The translations under genes and the position numbers were made by a program. Below, piece after piece: positions 1-11,345 of a DNA stretch of 64,000 bases. Location of the stretch: assembly GCF_000005505.3 (NCBI RefSeq), contig NC_016131.3, positions 69,328,355-69,392,354 on the forward strand, written 5' to 3'. Each line of letters begins with the position of its first letter. Within the stretch, counting starts at the first letter, position 1. The notes beneath the pieces were generated by a model. That model made no database searches. It was given only the letters and a program-made list of their open reading frames with translations, and had not been told where the DNA came from. The stretch comes from Brachypodium distachyon. Lineage: Eukaryota; Streptophyta; Magnoliopsida; Poales; Poaceae.

Positions 1-1240
1 CGTAGAATCGTCACAATTGTGCGATGTTCCATGACCTGTTGTAGGTGACGCCACTCTTCATGTCTTTTAGGTTGTAAGCGCCGCCTAGCACCACCTTGGT
101 GACCACGTATGGACCTTCCCAAGGTGATTGGAGCTTGTGGTGTCCCTTCTCCTTGAGTCAAAGGACTAAGTCGCCTTCAACGAAGGAGCGGCGACGCAGC
201 CAACGGCCGTGGTAGTTGCGTAGGCTCTGCTGATAGACGGCTGCCCGTGCGAGTGCAATGTCGCGAGCTTCGTCGAATGCGTTGAGGGCGTCCTCCATTG
301 GCATGTCAACCTCCGGTCCGGAGTACACCGTGACTCGAGGTGCGTTGAACCGGACATTAGATGGCAGAACGGCTTCGGCACCATACACCATGAAGAACGG
401 TGTAAATTTGGTGCAGCCGTTAGGAGTTGTCCGCAAGCTCCAGAGGACGGAGGGCAGCTCCTCGACCCAGGCTCCAGCTGCACGATGCAGGGGAGTCATG
501 AGCCGTTTTTTTATACCAACTATGAGCAGGCCATTGGCTTTTTCGACCTGCCCGTTGGTCTGAGGATGTGCCACTGCGGCGTAATTGAGGTGGATCCCCA
601 TCTTCTCGCAGAAATCCTGGAACTCATTTGTGATGAAGTTCGAACCATTGTCTGTGATGATGCTGTGCGGCACCCCGAAGCGTAATATGATGGAGCGGAT
701 GAACAGCACGGTAGATGTGCCAGTAGCGTTTGTGATGGGCATGGCCTTGATCCACTTGGTGAACTTGTCGATGGCGACGAGCAGGAAAGTATGACCTCCT
801 TCTTTGGATCGGTGATGCGGGCCGACCATGTCGAGTCCCCACTGAGCGAAAGGCCAAGCCAAGGGTATTGTTTTGAGCTCTAAGGCTGGCGCATGTGGTT
901 TAGTTGCGAACATCTGACAAGCCACGTATCAGGTTACGATGTCGACGGCGTCTTGCAGCGTTGTCGGCCAATAGAACCCGGCTCGAAATGCTTTTGCTGC
1001 GATAGCGCAGCTGCTTTCGTGGTGACCACACGTGCCTTGATGTATGTCAATCAAGATCTCCTGTCCTTCTTCAGGTGGGATGCACCGCTGCAGAACACCA
1101 GAGACGCTTCGTTTGTAGAGTTCGCCTTCAATGACGGTAAAAGCTTTAGACCGTCGAGCGATACACCTGGCTTCTGCGACGTCCTCAGGGAGTTCTTGTC
1201 GAAGCATGTACACAAGGAAGGGTTGCATCCATGTTGGCTT
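1..1240 (-). pseudogene. Gypsy (Ty3) retrotransposon pol, integrase end, broken
   Basis: Minus-strand translation gives the C-terminal half of a Gypsy polyprotein. From right to left there is an H2C2 zinc-binding region (about 929-1228, with HQGTCGHH and FYWPTTLQDA), an integrase core (about 158-925, with GLDMVGP, ITDNGSNF and HPQTNGQVEKANG) and a C-terminal barrel (PWEGPYVVTKV, YNRSWNIAQL) reaching base 1. The core and zinc-binding parts are in different frames. In-frame stops lie near 156-158 and close to base 14, so the copy is dead. The reading stops sharply at about 1240, where TACCC-rich DNA begins; RNase H and reverse transcriptase are absent. Integrase would insert the element's cDNA into chromosomes. 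The family match is certain; the lineage within Gypsy was not determined. Confidence 0.9.
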
Positions 1241-1785
1241 CCCATACCCTTACCCGCTCCTTTTGATTTTACCCGTTACCCATACACATACCCGCCAACG
1301 GGTGCAACCTTTTCCCGTACCCGTTATCCGTCAGGATAGACGGGTACCCGCGGGTAAAAATACCCATGTTAAAACTTGATCGCAGAGTCGTAAACAACAA
1401 TATATTTCTTAGAAGCAATAATATTTTTCTAAAAAAAGCAATAATCTTCATAAGCAACACTACACTAGCACAATATAAACAACAACAACACATAGAAAGA
1501 GAATGTATCATTAATTTAAAATAACAACACATCATGACAAAAACTCACACTGTGAGCCTATCTTTCCTGTGAAGATCAGACTCACACGCTAGTTAGTATA
1601 TGGGTAAACAGGTACATGGGTATGGGTTACGCATTCCCATACCCGTACCCGTACCCGCTCTACCCGATGGGTACGGAATTTTTTCCATTTACGTACCCAT
1701 GGGTAAAGTTTTTGGTCCAAACCCGTGTCCTAATGGGGATTTACCCGCCGGATAAGTGGGTAATGGGTACCCATTGTCATCCCTA
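1241..1785. mobile_element. TACCC/GGGTA-rich element, possibly a non-autonomous hAT
   Basis: Both ends are packed with short TACCC and GGGTA words in both orientations, around an AT-rich, non-coding centre (1380-1600). The right end, read on the minus strand, starts TAGGGATGACAATGGGTACC, which resembles hAT-type termini. The left end has no clean matching terminus, and no 8-bp target duplication was found. The element abuts the broken Gypsy pol at 1240 and probably interrupted it. The class is inferred from the subterminal repeats alone. Confidence 0.4.
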
Positions 1786-2200
1786 CGGTCGAGGCTGCCC
1801 GGGCCCGTTAAGGCCTCGCGGGGTCTGAGAAAAGGCCACTCTTCATAAGGCCCGGCTAAGGAAAAAATAAAATAAAATAAAATAAAATGTGGTAAAAAAT
1901 GGACAGATAATGGGCCAAACTGATGGGCCGGGCCAGAATTCTTAGTATTGACGTGCCAAATATAGAAAAGAAACGGGCCGTGCCGTGCCGGCCCGCAGGC
2001 TCAGGATTGACCCTCCGACGCAGCACAGGCGGGCCACAGGCCAGCCCAATTAGATTTGTGCCGGGCCAAGCCCTTTGGGCTTTCGGGCTTGGCAAAAAAG
2101 CCCAGCCGGACGGGCATCTATATCTGCTCTCTGCTCTCTTTTTTTCCCTGGGCAGGAGGATCGGAACCCATCTCTCTCTCCCTTTTTCTTCTTTTCCTTG
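1786..2200. other. GGCCC-rich spacer upstream of the DUF1618-like gene
   Basis: No coding region is visible. The stretch has many GGGCC/GGCCC words (1790-2110), an AAAAT run at 1865-1888, and the alternating GC composition seen in hAT-like debris. It may be the relic of another non-autonomous DNA transposon. No ends could be defined. Confidence 0.3.
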
Positions 2201-2484
2201 GTGAGCCCACGTATCTTGCTTGAGCGCCGCCGCCACACCCCCCTCCCCCTCCCCCTCCCCTTCCGCTGCCGAGTGTCCCAGTCCCCTCGCGCGAGCGCCA
2301 CCGCCGCCGGTTGATATCCCCTTCGATTCCCATTTGTCCTCCATCACCCCACGAACCGATTCCGCCCTTTAGCTCCCCATTTCATCTCCTTAATCTCCCC
2401 CGATTCGTACCTGAGGCAAAAATCAAGGCCGCCATACCTTGCCATACTGGGTCCTCCGTCATTGCAACTTGGAGTTTGACTACC
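2201..2484 (+). promoter_or_regulatory. CT-rich leader of the DUF1618-like gene
   Basis: The 280 bases before the start codon are C/T-rich (for example 2236-2265), typical of a grass 5' UTR or core promoter. The frame is open upstream to 2311, but the ATG at 2485 lies in a good plant context (ACCATGGGC) and begins the conserved part of the protein. No TATA box was recognised with confidence. Confidence 0.35.
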
Positions 2485-3660
2485 ATGGGCATCCGGCGAT
2501 TTGTGAATCTGCTGGTGGCGAACCGCACGAGATGTACTTATTCGCTGCGCCGCTTCGATCTGTCGCAAAACCAGTTCTTCTACGATTCACCGGAAGAATT
2601 AGCTTCACATGGGCGAGTTCTGCCGATACAAAAATATACAGAGGGATCTGCTTATTCTCCCCTGAAAAGGAAGAAGGCTAACGACAAGAATAAGAAGCAG
2701 CTAGCGGCCTCAGATATTGGGACAATCCGGCTGCCGGCACCATTCTTCACCATGCGACCGACGCCATGCCGGCCAGGTAAGCCCGGCGAACATCAGCTGG
2801 ATGTATTCGCTCTCTCAGAACGCAAGATCATGTTGGCGGACCGCCATCGACGCGTCTTGAGCTACGACGCCGACTCGCACTGCGCCTTGACCATGCCCTG
2901 GCTCCACGCTCCCAAGACTGATCCCTTGACCGTCTCCATCCCTGGAAGCCAACAGGACGACGGCGAAGGCAGCATCTACATCATCGAGAGGATGCTCTGG
3001 CCAGAGTCACAGAGGAGCTTCCAGTTCGAGGCCCTCGTCTCCGACAGGTTCCATGCCGGCGGTTACCATCCTTTCGGGACCTGGGGATGCCAGGCGTTCC
3101 AGCTGCCGCCGACGTCGTTGTCGAAACGAGCATTGGTATGCTGTGCCGCGGCGGTGGGCAACGCCATCTGCGTCTCCATATCTGGCGCTGGCACCTACTG
3201 CTTCGACAGGGCGAGCCACGCCTGGAGCCATGCCGGTGACTGGATGATGCCCTTCTTTGGCACTCCCGAGTACGTGCCCGAGCTCAACCTCTGGTTTGGC
3301 ATCTCTGGCCGTGATTTCAAATTACCTTGCGCGGCCGATCTCTCGCCTGTTGCCCGAGGGCAGCCGCCGGAGCCGGCCTTGTTTTGGGGGCATGATGATC
3401 ACCTGCCGGAGGAGTGGCATTATAGACTGTGCACTCCCTCCCAAATGGTTAGCCTGGGTTCTGGCAAGTTTTGCATCCTCAGGTACCTTGAAACTAGAAT
3501 ACCCTGCCCCGATGAGGTAATTGTGGACAATTCATATGCTGTCTTCACTGGTCTGGAGGTCTTAGCTGGCAACGGCAAGAAACATGGGCTGCGTATGGTT
3601 AGCCACAAGTCCAGACGCTGCAGGAATCCTCAGGCCAACTCCATCCAGCGTTTGCTCTGA
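2485..3660 (+). CDS. Grass DUF1618-like protein, single exon
   Basis: This is a 391-residue intronless reading frame. It begins MGIRRFVNLLVANRTRCTYS and holds repeated blocks that look like propeller or F-box-associated strands, such as YSLRRFDLSQNQFFY, ICVSISGAGTYCFDRASHAW and YVPELNLWFGISGRD. Near residues 330-370 there is a typical SLGSGKFCILRYLE...YAVFTGLEVL segment. These blocks match a large monocot family I know as DUF1618-like; its biochemical role is not established. No signal peptide or membrane segment is evident. The start at 2485 is preferred over upstream in-frame codons because of its Kozak context and the family start. Downstream DNA (4.0-5.7 kb) and a site at 12.0 kb carry decayed copies of its 3' end, so the family has been duplicating locally. 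The copy itself has no frame lesion. Confidence 0.75.
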   Translation: MGIRRFVNLLVANRTRCTYSLRRFDLSQNQFFYDSPEELASHGRVLPIQKYTEGSAYSPLKRKKANDKNKKQLAASDIGTIRLPAPFFTMRPTPCRPGKPGEHQLDVFALSERKIMLADRHRRVLSYDADSHCALTMPWLHAPKTDPLTVSIPGSQQDDGEGSIYIIERMLWPESQRSFQFEALVSDRFHAGGYHPFGTWGCQAFQLPPTSLSKRALVCCAAAVGNAICVSISGAGTYCFDRASHAWSHAGDWMMPFFGTPEYVPELNLWFGISGRDFKLPCAADLSPVARGQPPEPALFWGHDDHLPEEWHYRLCTPSQMVSLGSGKFCILRYLETRIPCPDEVIVDNSYAVFTGLEVLAGNGKKHGLRMVSHKSRRCRNPQANSIQRLL

Positions 3661-3769
3661 AGTCTGTTATGCATCATCCTTTAATTTGTCTCTGTACCGC
3701 CGTATTTTACTTTGCTATACTATCTTATGCGTCATCCCCCTATTGCCTCTTATTCGAGACTATTAACTA

Positions 3770-3866
3770 GTCCCCCCGTCTCATGATTCTTGTCTTAAAT
3801 TTGTCTAAAAATGGATGTATCTATTCCTGAAAAGCTATTTCGACAAGAATTATGGAACGAAGAGAG
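3770..3866. mobile_element. Stowaway-like MITE
   Basis: The ends read TAG-TCCCCCCGTCTCATGATTC and the inverse AATTATGGAACGAAGAGAG-TA. They flank an AT-rich core containing the AAATGGATGTATCTATTCCT signature common in grass Tc1/mariner MITEs. The terminal repeats are imperfect and the flanking TA is ambiguous. It lies about 110 bp past the stop codon of the DUF1618-like gene. Confidence 0.65.
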
Positions 3867-4011
3867 TAGATACCTGTTGGATAATCTTTGGACTATCATT
3901 GTGATTTGGCACTGTATGATGTTGTGTTTTACGTTCCAATGAGAAATGCCATGAGTTGTCTTGATGTTATTCCAGGTTTGTCGTCAGATTTACTGGTGAG
4001 CAAGACTTGAA

Positions 4012-4170
4012 AGTTCGAAATCACAGGGAAAGCAAGACCTGCTACATCCCTTGCACGGCCGATTAAGACCCTGACGTGAGAGGGCAGCAGCCGGAGCAGG
4101 GCTTCGTTGGGGGTGGGGGGGGGGCATGCTCACCTGCCCAAGCCTATTCAGTCCCTCCAAAATGCATGGT
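4012..4170 (+). pseudogene. Decayed fragment of the DUF1618-like gene
   Basis: The stretch aligns by eye with 3320-3465 of the intact gene. Shared landmarks are TTGCACGGCCGAT / TTGCGCGGCCGAT, GAGGGCAGCAGCCGGAGC, the G-run with GGGCATG and TCACCTGCC, and CCCTCCAAAATG. It is full of small indels and has no open frame. It represents the oldest-looking of the downstream partial copies. Confidence 0.65.
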
Positions 4171-4826
4171 TTTGCCTGTGTTGTAGCAGATTTTGCTTCA
4201 CCATGTTCTTTGAAACTATGGTATTCAGCCCCTATATGGTCGAGCTAGCTGGATTTTATTTACATGAGGAACTAGCTGTTGACAAGCAGTTTGCTGTGTA
4301 GCTGCTGATCTGGTCGTCTGGAGGCGTGGGCTGCCGCCTGCCAATGGCAATGACACCCGCAAGAAAGAGATGACTAGGCAAACTCCAGGAATCTCGACTA
4401 GAGTAGTAGCGAGCGGGGAGGGGCCGAGGGGAGAAAGGAGTTGGCGTGCCTTTCGCCCGATTGAAGACAACGCAGCCATGGAGCCGCTCGCCTCCACCAC
4501 CGGGGGAAGTGAGTTTGCCGCATCCTCCGCCGGTGAAAGGTGTGCTCCTTTGCTTGCTGCTCTAATTAATATTGCTAGCATGCCGATCTATGCTTCTGTT
4601 CACGTATCTTTTGTGAATGAGATTATCAGTTCTCATACTTGTGTCACCAAGTCCTTGATGAATTGCGAACACCAATGGAAAGGAGAGATCGAAACTCCCA
4701 GGAACACGATCAAGCCCTGTGTCGTGCTCTTCTTTGTACCTGGCACGTGACATGCGGGCAGGCTTCATCTGTAGATTCTCTGCGAGCCGTATGCCGGCGG
4801 CGAGACGACGCTTTAGTCGGCCTTTG

Positions 4827-5040
4827 CAGTTCTAACGGGAGGAGTGGCATTATAGACTGTGCACTCCCTCCAAAATGGTCAGCCTGGGTTCAGGCAGGTT
4901 TTGCATCCTCGGATACCCAACAGCTTCGACGAGGTGCTTGTGGGCAAGCATATGCCGTCTTCGCTGGCCTGGAGGTGTTACCTGGCAAAGGGGAGCATGG
5001 GCTCCGTAGCAGGCGATCCTCGGCCGCTGCGACAACGATG
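4827..5040 (+). pseudogene. Second 3'-end fragment of the DUF1618-like gene
   Basis: It begins at GCAGTTCTAACGGGAGG. From about 4840 it follows the intact gene (GGAGTGGCATTATAGACTGT, CTCCCTCCAAAATGG, TATGCCGTCTTCGCTGGCCT) down to a point matching about 3620. About 20 bp are missing after GCATCCTC compared with the copy at 11963. The coding frame is lost. Its left junction word is identical to that of the 11963 copy, so the two descend from one duplicated segment. Confidence 0.75.
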
Positions 5041-5084
5041 CAAGAAGGGCTGAAGCAGATCAACTCTGAAGGATCTCTGCACAG

Positions 5085-5540
5085 GTTAGAAAACACTCCC
5101 GATGGAGTAGCTAACAGAGCAGATTCAGAGAAAATCCCGCCGTCGCTCGTGTCCAGCGGCCGCTGCTCATCTCCCGGCATCCGGCGTCCGAGCCCGCCGC
5201 CGCCAGAGACCGCAGCCGACTCTCGATCTGAAGAACCCCGCCAAGGCTCCAATGCCGTCCGGCCGTCTCCCATGCAGAGTCTCCTGCGGCTCCTGCCCAA
5301 GTTCATGTCGCTGCCGCCGCTCACCTCCCACCTCCGCCTCGCCCATACCGGCTGAGGACTGCTTCGCCTCCAAGTACGTCGATTTGCGCGACGGGGTCGA
5401 GCAGGAGCAGGAGTGGCGGCCACCATGAAGTCTGTTTGCGCGGCGGCCGGGAGGAGCAGAGCAGCCACCGGCAGCAGCGCCTCCACCTCCGTCTCCTCGC
5501 CCACCGGCTTCTGTTCGCCTCCGCTGGGAAAGCAAGCCCC
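5085..5540 (+). other. GC-rich stretch, possible relic of an unidentified gene
   Basis: A GC-rich block with short open frames on both strands. Phrases such as MQSLLRLLPKFMSLPPL and DCFASKYVDLRDG are possible protein remnants, but I recognise no family. No complete frame or clear splice set was found. Confidence 0.25.
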
Positions 5541-5582
5541 TCGGAGGCCTCCTATTTTATTTTCGTTTATATGGCTTTTATT

Positions 5583-5655
5583 TGGTTCGACGAGGTGCTT
5601 GTGGGCAAGTCATATGCCGTCTTCACTGACCAACTTCACCCAGTGCTTGCTCTGA
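5583..5655 (+). pseudogene. Third, short 3'-end fragment of the DUF1618-like gene
   Basis: The words TTCGACGAGGTGCTTGTGGG and TCATATGCCGTCTTCACTG match 4923-4975 and 11995-12125 and, more weakly, 3515-3550. The fragment ends near a terminal CTTGCTCTGA that matches the last codons of the intact gene (3651-3660). It is too short to code. Confidence 0.55.
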
Positions 5656-6255
5656 AGAACAAATGTACTAGTAGTAGCAGCAGCACTGCAGCAGTAGCAG
5701 TATGCATCATTCTTAATTTAGTGTCCTTTTCTGATCCCATTCAATCAAGACCTCCAAAATTTCCACAAAGACATTGAATCCGAGAGCCGCAAGAGGAGGT
5801 GCAAGTTAATTTCGACCATATACAAAGAAGAATTTTTCCGCTTATCTAAGAGGAGTATGTTGGTAATGTTGTGGACTTTCATAATTTCATTCACCCCATC
5901 TGCTTAATCAAATTCGTTTGCCGATCATAAATAAACCGAACTGAGCAGGCGCCAAACGATTGAAACAAGAAACTTTGTACGGAGTAAGTCCTAAAACTCA
6001 GAAGAGCTCCACGCTTCCACCAAAAGCAAAACCGCAGCCTCAGGTCCTGGACAGTGGACACCGGAAGAAGAAAAAGGAGCCGCACAGCCATCCTGCCCGC
6101 ACAGCTCATGTGCTGCGCCCATGCCAGTGATGCCACGGCACATGATTCCACTAGTAGCAAGCTCCAGGCATCACGCGTGCACCACCATAACGTTTCCACC
6201 TCCAGGCATCGAACCCACCGATGGAACGGAGTCAACATGATAAGATTTTCACATA

Positions 6256-6390
6256 CATCTATATACTAAGTCATGTCAACAAAGGATGTCTCAATTTTGA
6301 CTAAATTTTGAATGCATCTATATACTAAGTCATGTCTAGATACATCCAAATTTTGACAAACTTAAGACATCTTTTGTTGGACGGAGGGAG
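6256..6390. mobile_element. Rearranged Stowaway-like MITE
   Basis: The right end is canonical (TTTTGTTGGACGGAGGGAG followed by TA). At the left, the expected CTCCCTCCGTC terminus is replaced by a second copy of an internal 22-bp word. CATCTATATACTAAGTCATG continuing TC occurs at 6256-6277 and again at 6315-6336. The remaining body (AACAAAGGATGTCTCAATTT, TACATCCAAATTTTGAC) is ordinary for this MITE group. Confidence 0.65.
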
Positions 6391-6693
6391 TATCTAAGTT
6401 TGATGGCAGATAAACATCGATACAGGCCATGTGACGCCACTATATGTTCATTGCAAGGCTTACACAGCATTACCCTCATTTACATTACCAAGTTAACACA
6501 TCTCCAGGGTCTGTGCAATTGTGTTAACAGCAAAAATGTGTTTTCCAAGATGGAAGGGAAACACCACAATGGCCAAAATCAGGACTATATCTTAGAGCTT
6601 GGTTAAAACTATAGTGCTAGTTACCATCATGTGATGATTCTAATTGGTAACGATGATTTTTGTTGATATAGTAAAAGTTGACAGACGGAGAGA

Positions 6694-9600
6694 TCAGATC
6701 CTGAGGTCTTCGATATCTGACAGAAGGGTGGCTCCACCTGCCGATCTTTCATCAGGGAGGCTAACTACCAATTGACCACAAGCACCGGCTATGTCTTGAC
6801 CCATCTCTTGGCGAACTGTGGTTCTGATGCTGTAGACGCCTCTTAGGACCTTCTGAAACTTCTTCACGCTCTGGTCACTGCTTGTCTTGAAATTGCTCGA
6901 TGAGCCAATTGGATTAAATGGTATCAGATTAACAACCTGTCAGTGATTACAAGAACAGAGTGCTGGTCAATTTCAATTTGTGGTTGTTAAGTCTTAAGAT
7001 GAAGATATAAAAGCAAAATCAAAAAGCCCTCAAAATTCATTGTGCTCAAAATTATGTGTTGCTGACTAGAACAAAAACTGATTTGAAGCACACATTCATT
7101 TCTCACGCAGTTGAGATGGTTGCAAGCAGGTTACAAAAAAGGAGGACCAAAAAGAGATGACAGTCTCATAGATGCAGACTAAAGATATGCATGAACTCTG
7201 GTACCTCAAGGAAATTTGGAGGACCAGACTAACTAAACAAAGAGGTCAAATGCAAACAAACAGGTAATGACTGAACAATAAAGATCACCACCAGCAAGCG
7301 TAGTGTGGAACCATAAACATCCAGGGTAAATAACTAAGTGCAGTGCAACTAGATGCATGGAAATGTTTTCTGATCAAATAAAGTAAGAATAATAATAAAG
7401 AGTATTCAGGAATTCATGATAAATCATAGTAACACTGCTACAAAAGAAAGTATCTCACCGCTTTAAACGTTTCAAGGAGTTTACCAAGCTGGTGGGCATG
7501 CTGCTCCTGATCGTTAACCCCATCAAGCATAATGTACTCAATAAAAATTGTCTGCTTGCTGCGATGGAACATAAAAGTGGTCAATGAAACTTAAAATTAT
7601 TTATTAAAAAGTTTGGCCCTCACAAGTCATCGCATTTGTGTAATCTTACCTCTCGTTCTGATAGGATTGTAATGCATTCATTAGCTTTCCTAAAGGAAAG
7701 GCTCGTGCAGCAGGCATTATCTGACAACGTATGTCTTGGTCAGGAGCATGCAATGACACAGCTAAATTGATATTTGGAAGATCATTGTTGAACTTGTTGA
7801 TGGAATGGATAATCCCAACCTGCAGTACACCATATAATACTACAATATAGACTGGGATTTACAACGGTTGCTCCAAATTAAACCCTAAATGATATTCTTT
7901 CAGCTGCTCCAATCCTAAACTAAACTCAATTCTTCAACTAAATGTCAGCAGGACATACTTATACCATGATCAATCATATAGATAATCACAAAAATAATAT
8001 AAGTCAAAAGCATGCAAACACATGAGCATAAATTAATGTCAAGTTATCTGCATAGAGAAGTCTTCACCAGACAAAATGGTAGGAACCATCTGCTATACTG
8101 CAATGCAAGCCTGAGCAGCAGAGACTGAAAGCAGCTTCATTAATAGGTGGGGGAGAGGGGGCTACATCTTAAAAAGAGAGCAACATGTTATGTGTGCACA
8201 AAAAATATACACAGGGTAAAGAATTTCACACTAGTGAACAGAATACTGGGCACTCAATAGATTGAAGAATGAGACTTCAACATGTAGTAGGAGAATTTGA
8301 AGTATACTGGGTGCTCAAAATATATATATTCAGAACATCATTTGAGGTGTTTAAGAAGGTCAGCTACTGATAGAAACGAGGTTTGAACATGCAAAGGATC
8401 TACTTACAGTAGATACAGTAATTCTCTTGGGTGAAAGCTGAAATGGAGGTCCTGTCAAGACATGGATTGCTTCAACCACAGCAGTATAGTTGTTTAATGG
8501 CTCCCCCATTCCCTGCAAAACAGCAGAGGAAGATCATAAATGGAAGTCATCTAGAGAAGACCAAGAACAAATTGTTTAGACATCAAATCTACCAATGTTC
8601 TTGCAAAGATATGGCACAACTCACCAAATTTGGATAATAGTGTCTGTATAGATAATGATGGGTACAGATCTCAAGGCACGTCGTATGGGTGAGAGAGTGG
8701 AAGCACTCACCCATACAAGGTACCAACAGTTTTTCCAGCAATAATTTACTTGCAGAAATGTTGATGAACACATGTACTACGAAGCACAGCGACTGTAGTT
8801 TCCTTAGAAAGGAATACATCTATCTAACTCATGTCATGAAATTAAATACAAATCCCACCTAGCCTCATCCAGCAGACATTTTGCCAATAAAATACATAAA
8901 ATCTACACAAAAAGACAGTAAGAAAACAACAAAATTACAAAAAAGGCAACACTTGAAAGATGCGACATAGCTCTGCCTTCCTGTCTGTATGTAAACTTTA
9001 ACGCAAAGTGCACACAAAACGAACAATAACAAAACCAAACAACACAAATTAATCGGGTTAGAACGATGAGAACGTAGAGACCAGTGATTCTAAATCTAAA
9101 CAATTTCTTTTTGAAAGAATATGAGGAAACTTCCAACAATTTGAAAGTTTAAATTACCATGAAAACAACATTTCGTATTTGGGAATAACGGGATGCATGG
9201 ACCAACTGCTCCACAATTTCTCCAGAGGACAGATTGCTTTTGAAGCCCATTGTTCCAGTAGCACAGAATCTACAGCCCATCTTGCACCCTACCTGTGTAG
9301 AAGCGAAGTGAGTACAAGTAAACAGAAAGTCACAAGCTTAACAAGGATCGTGGTATGCTGTTGCACATAAAGTTACCAGCAGGTCACCAGAAGCAGCAAT
9401 GGCAAAACAACTTAAGCCATTAGAACAAGTTTTTATGTTCTTGCTAAAGCACTGGCCATCCAATGTGGAACGCGAATATATCTACCTGTGATGATACACA
9501 CAGCGTTGAACGCACTCCTCCAGGGCGAGGTTTCCCGTCATACTTCCCCAGTCGTGTATCATATCGCATGACCACTGCTTCTACAGATTCCCCATTCTAG

Positions 9601-10563
9601 ATTGACAAAAATTGAAGTGTGATAAGTCGATGTCATTTGATAATAGAAGTAAGAACAAGCAAACAATCAAAATAGACTTTGCCACACAAAAAAAGAGAGC
9701 AAAATCATTGGACAACAGCAGAAATAAAAAAGATGGTGGTTTACACGCAAGCAAGCAAATCAAGTCAAATTGGCATCGGTGACGAAATGGAGCTAACACT
9801 ACGGCATGCATGCAGTACTGCAAAATAACATTAAAGAGTTCAATTTTTTTTATTTTTTTTTGGGATGATTAGCAAACTAACACAACACACACCGTCATAA
9901 GTCCAGCTTTGTGTCAAGAGTACAATGATCCAGGGCAAGTAGCTTATCTAGAGAGAGAAAACACATGCTAGATATTACCGCATAAGAACTGATATTATGC
10001 AGTCAGGCAAATGGGATGCAAGTGTGCGGGGAAACAGTGAGATAATGAGGAAAGCTGAAACCCTCTGTGAACACAAAATCATCAGTAGCTTCTAAACGTG
10101 GGGCGCAGGGTATAAATGTACACTGCAGGACTAAAATGGGCATCCCCAAATTTGGTCCAACGAAAGTAGCTAAACAATCACCTGGAGGCGGATGAGCAAC
10201 TTGGTGGTGGTGCGGTCCTTGGATTCCGCGGCGGCAGTGAGCGTTGACGTGGTCGGCCGGAACTTGTTCCGCAGGAGAGCGTACGCGGCCGCCGGAAGCG
10301 ACGGGACACCGTCAAGGTCCCCACACCTAGGGTTCTGCAGCACGTACCTGAACACGCAAACGCAGATAACACCAACACTCAGATGAGTGAGGAGGAGGGG
10401 TAGGATGTGGCGTGCGCGTAGGGTTCCAGGGATGAGAGATGTACTTCCAAATAAGGGGGATGAAGTGGGGGGAGATGCCGGCGCCGTCGAACTCCGCGCG
10501 GATGTAGGCGGCGTCGAACACGGAGCGGCGCGGCGGCGGCGATGAAGACGACGACGACGCCAT
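6694..10563 (-). CDS. RlmN/Cfr-family radical-SAM rRNA (adenine-C2) methyltransferase, 8 exons
   Basis: The minus-strand exons are 10563-10445, 10347-10182, 9596-9486, 9292-9158, 8512-8408, 7819-7650, 7558-7459 and 6936-6694. All have GT-AG borders and join in one frame to give 382 residues. The protein carries the radical-SAM cluster motif CKMGCRFC (Cys135, 139, 142) and, seven residues earlier, Cys128 in LCVSSQVGC. It also has GMGEPLNNY (SAM binding, about 178-186), [34 protein letters not shown] and the C-terminal ACGQL cysteine (Cys355). That is the full set known from bacterial RlmN, which methylates C2 of A2503 in 23S rRNA and a tRNA adenine through a methyl-cysteine. The family assignment is strong. 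The target in plants is inferred. The N-terminus ([16 protein letters not shown]) is Ser-rich but short for a clear transit peptide, so compartment is open. Confidence 0.93.
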
Positions 10564-10660
10564 AAGGATTTGGCGGAGCGGAGGGGGGGAATGGGAAGGG
10601 GTCCGAGGTGAGAGGGTGGGGGAAATAGCGGCGTATGGCTGAAGCAATCTGTGGGTTTTG
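10564..10660 (-). promoter_or_regulatory. 5' leader of the RlmN-family gene
   Basis: The bases just upstream of the minus-strand ATG are C/T-rich on the coding strand (10575-10625), as expected for a 5' UTR. Farther right, the sequence becomes AT-rich. No TATA box was confidently identified. Confidence 0.3.
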
Positions 10661-11345
10661 GGGGTTTTTGACGGGGGCCATTATTTCGAAATGAAACTGC
10701 CGGTGCTGGTGAAAGGCGTTGTCGCTCAGATTTAACAAGACAATTTTTTTCTCTAAAAAAAACAAGAGAATTTTTTAAGGGCAACCAGAGCAAATTTAGA
10801 ATCGAACCAAACAGTCTAATGAGATGCTTTCGTGTAATAATAACAAAACAATGCTTAAAGGAGCAGCAATCTTCTACTGCGTGCAGAGGTATCGGCTATG
10901 CAAAAAAAAGGCAGAAAAATGCTGAGGGCCATATCATAAATTTGCAACATATTGGAACAGATACAAATCAATGAGTATTTTGCATGTTGAACATACTTGA
11001 TCCATCGATGCAGGAACTCATACTGTTTTGTTACAGACACTTCACTCCGAAGGAAAGAAGAGAACATATTGAATCCAACAACAAGTTCAATGGATCCTAC
11101 ATGAAGTGAACTGATACTATTCAGTACAGACACTTAGATTCAATTCAAGTGGAAACCAAAACATCATCCAAATAAAAATTCTAGATAAGATGCCATTCAA
11201 GCTGTGTCACAGCCATATAGTCAACATTTCATACCAATGAAACCAAGTACATGGCCAGCTAGCCATCCCAAACAACTGACAACGATGCAAAACATAACCA
11301 TCACCTAGTCAACGAAAATCACTCCAGGCAACAAGGTAACTACAG

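Noticed and set aside
8685..8720. Inverted repeat ATGGGTGA...TCACCCAT in an intron of the RlmN-family gene as a MITE
   Set aside because: The arms are only about 8 bp, with no target duplication or family signature.
10170..10793. 207-codon minus-strand open frame over the first exons of the RlmN-family gene
   Set aside because: It runs through the intron and the second exon in one frame; the splice signals and family match support the two-exon reading instead.
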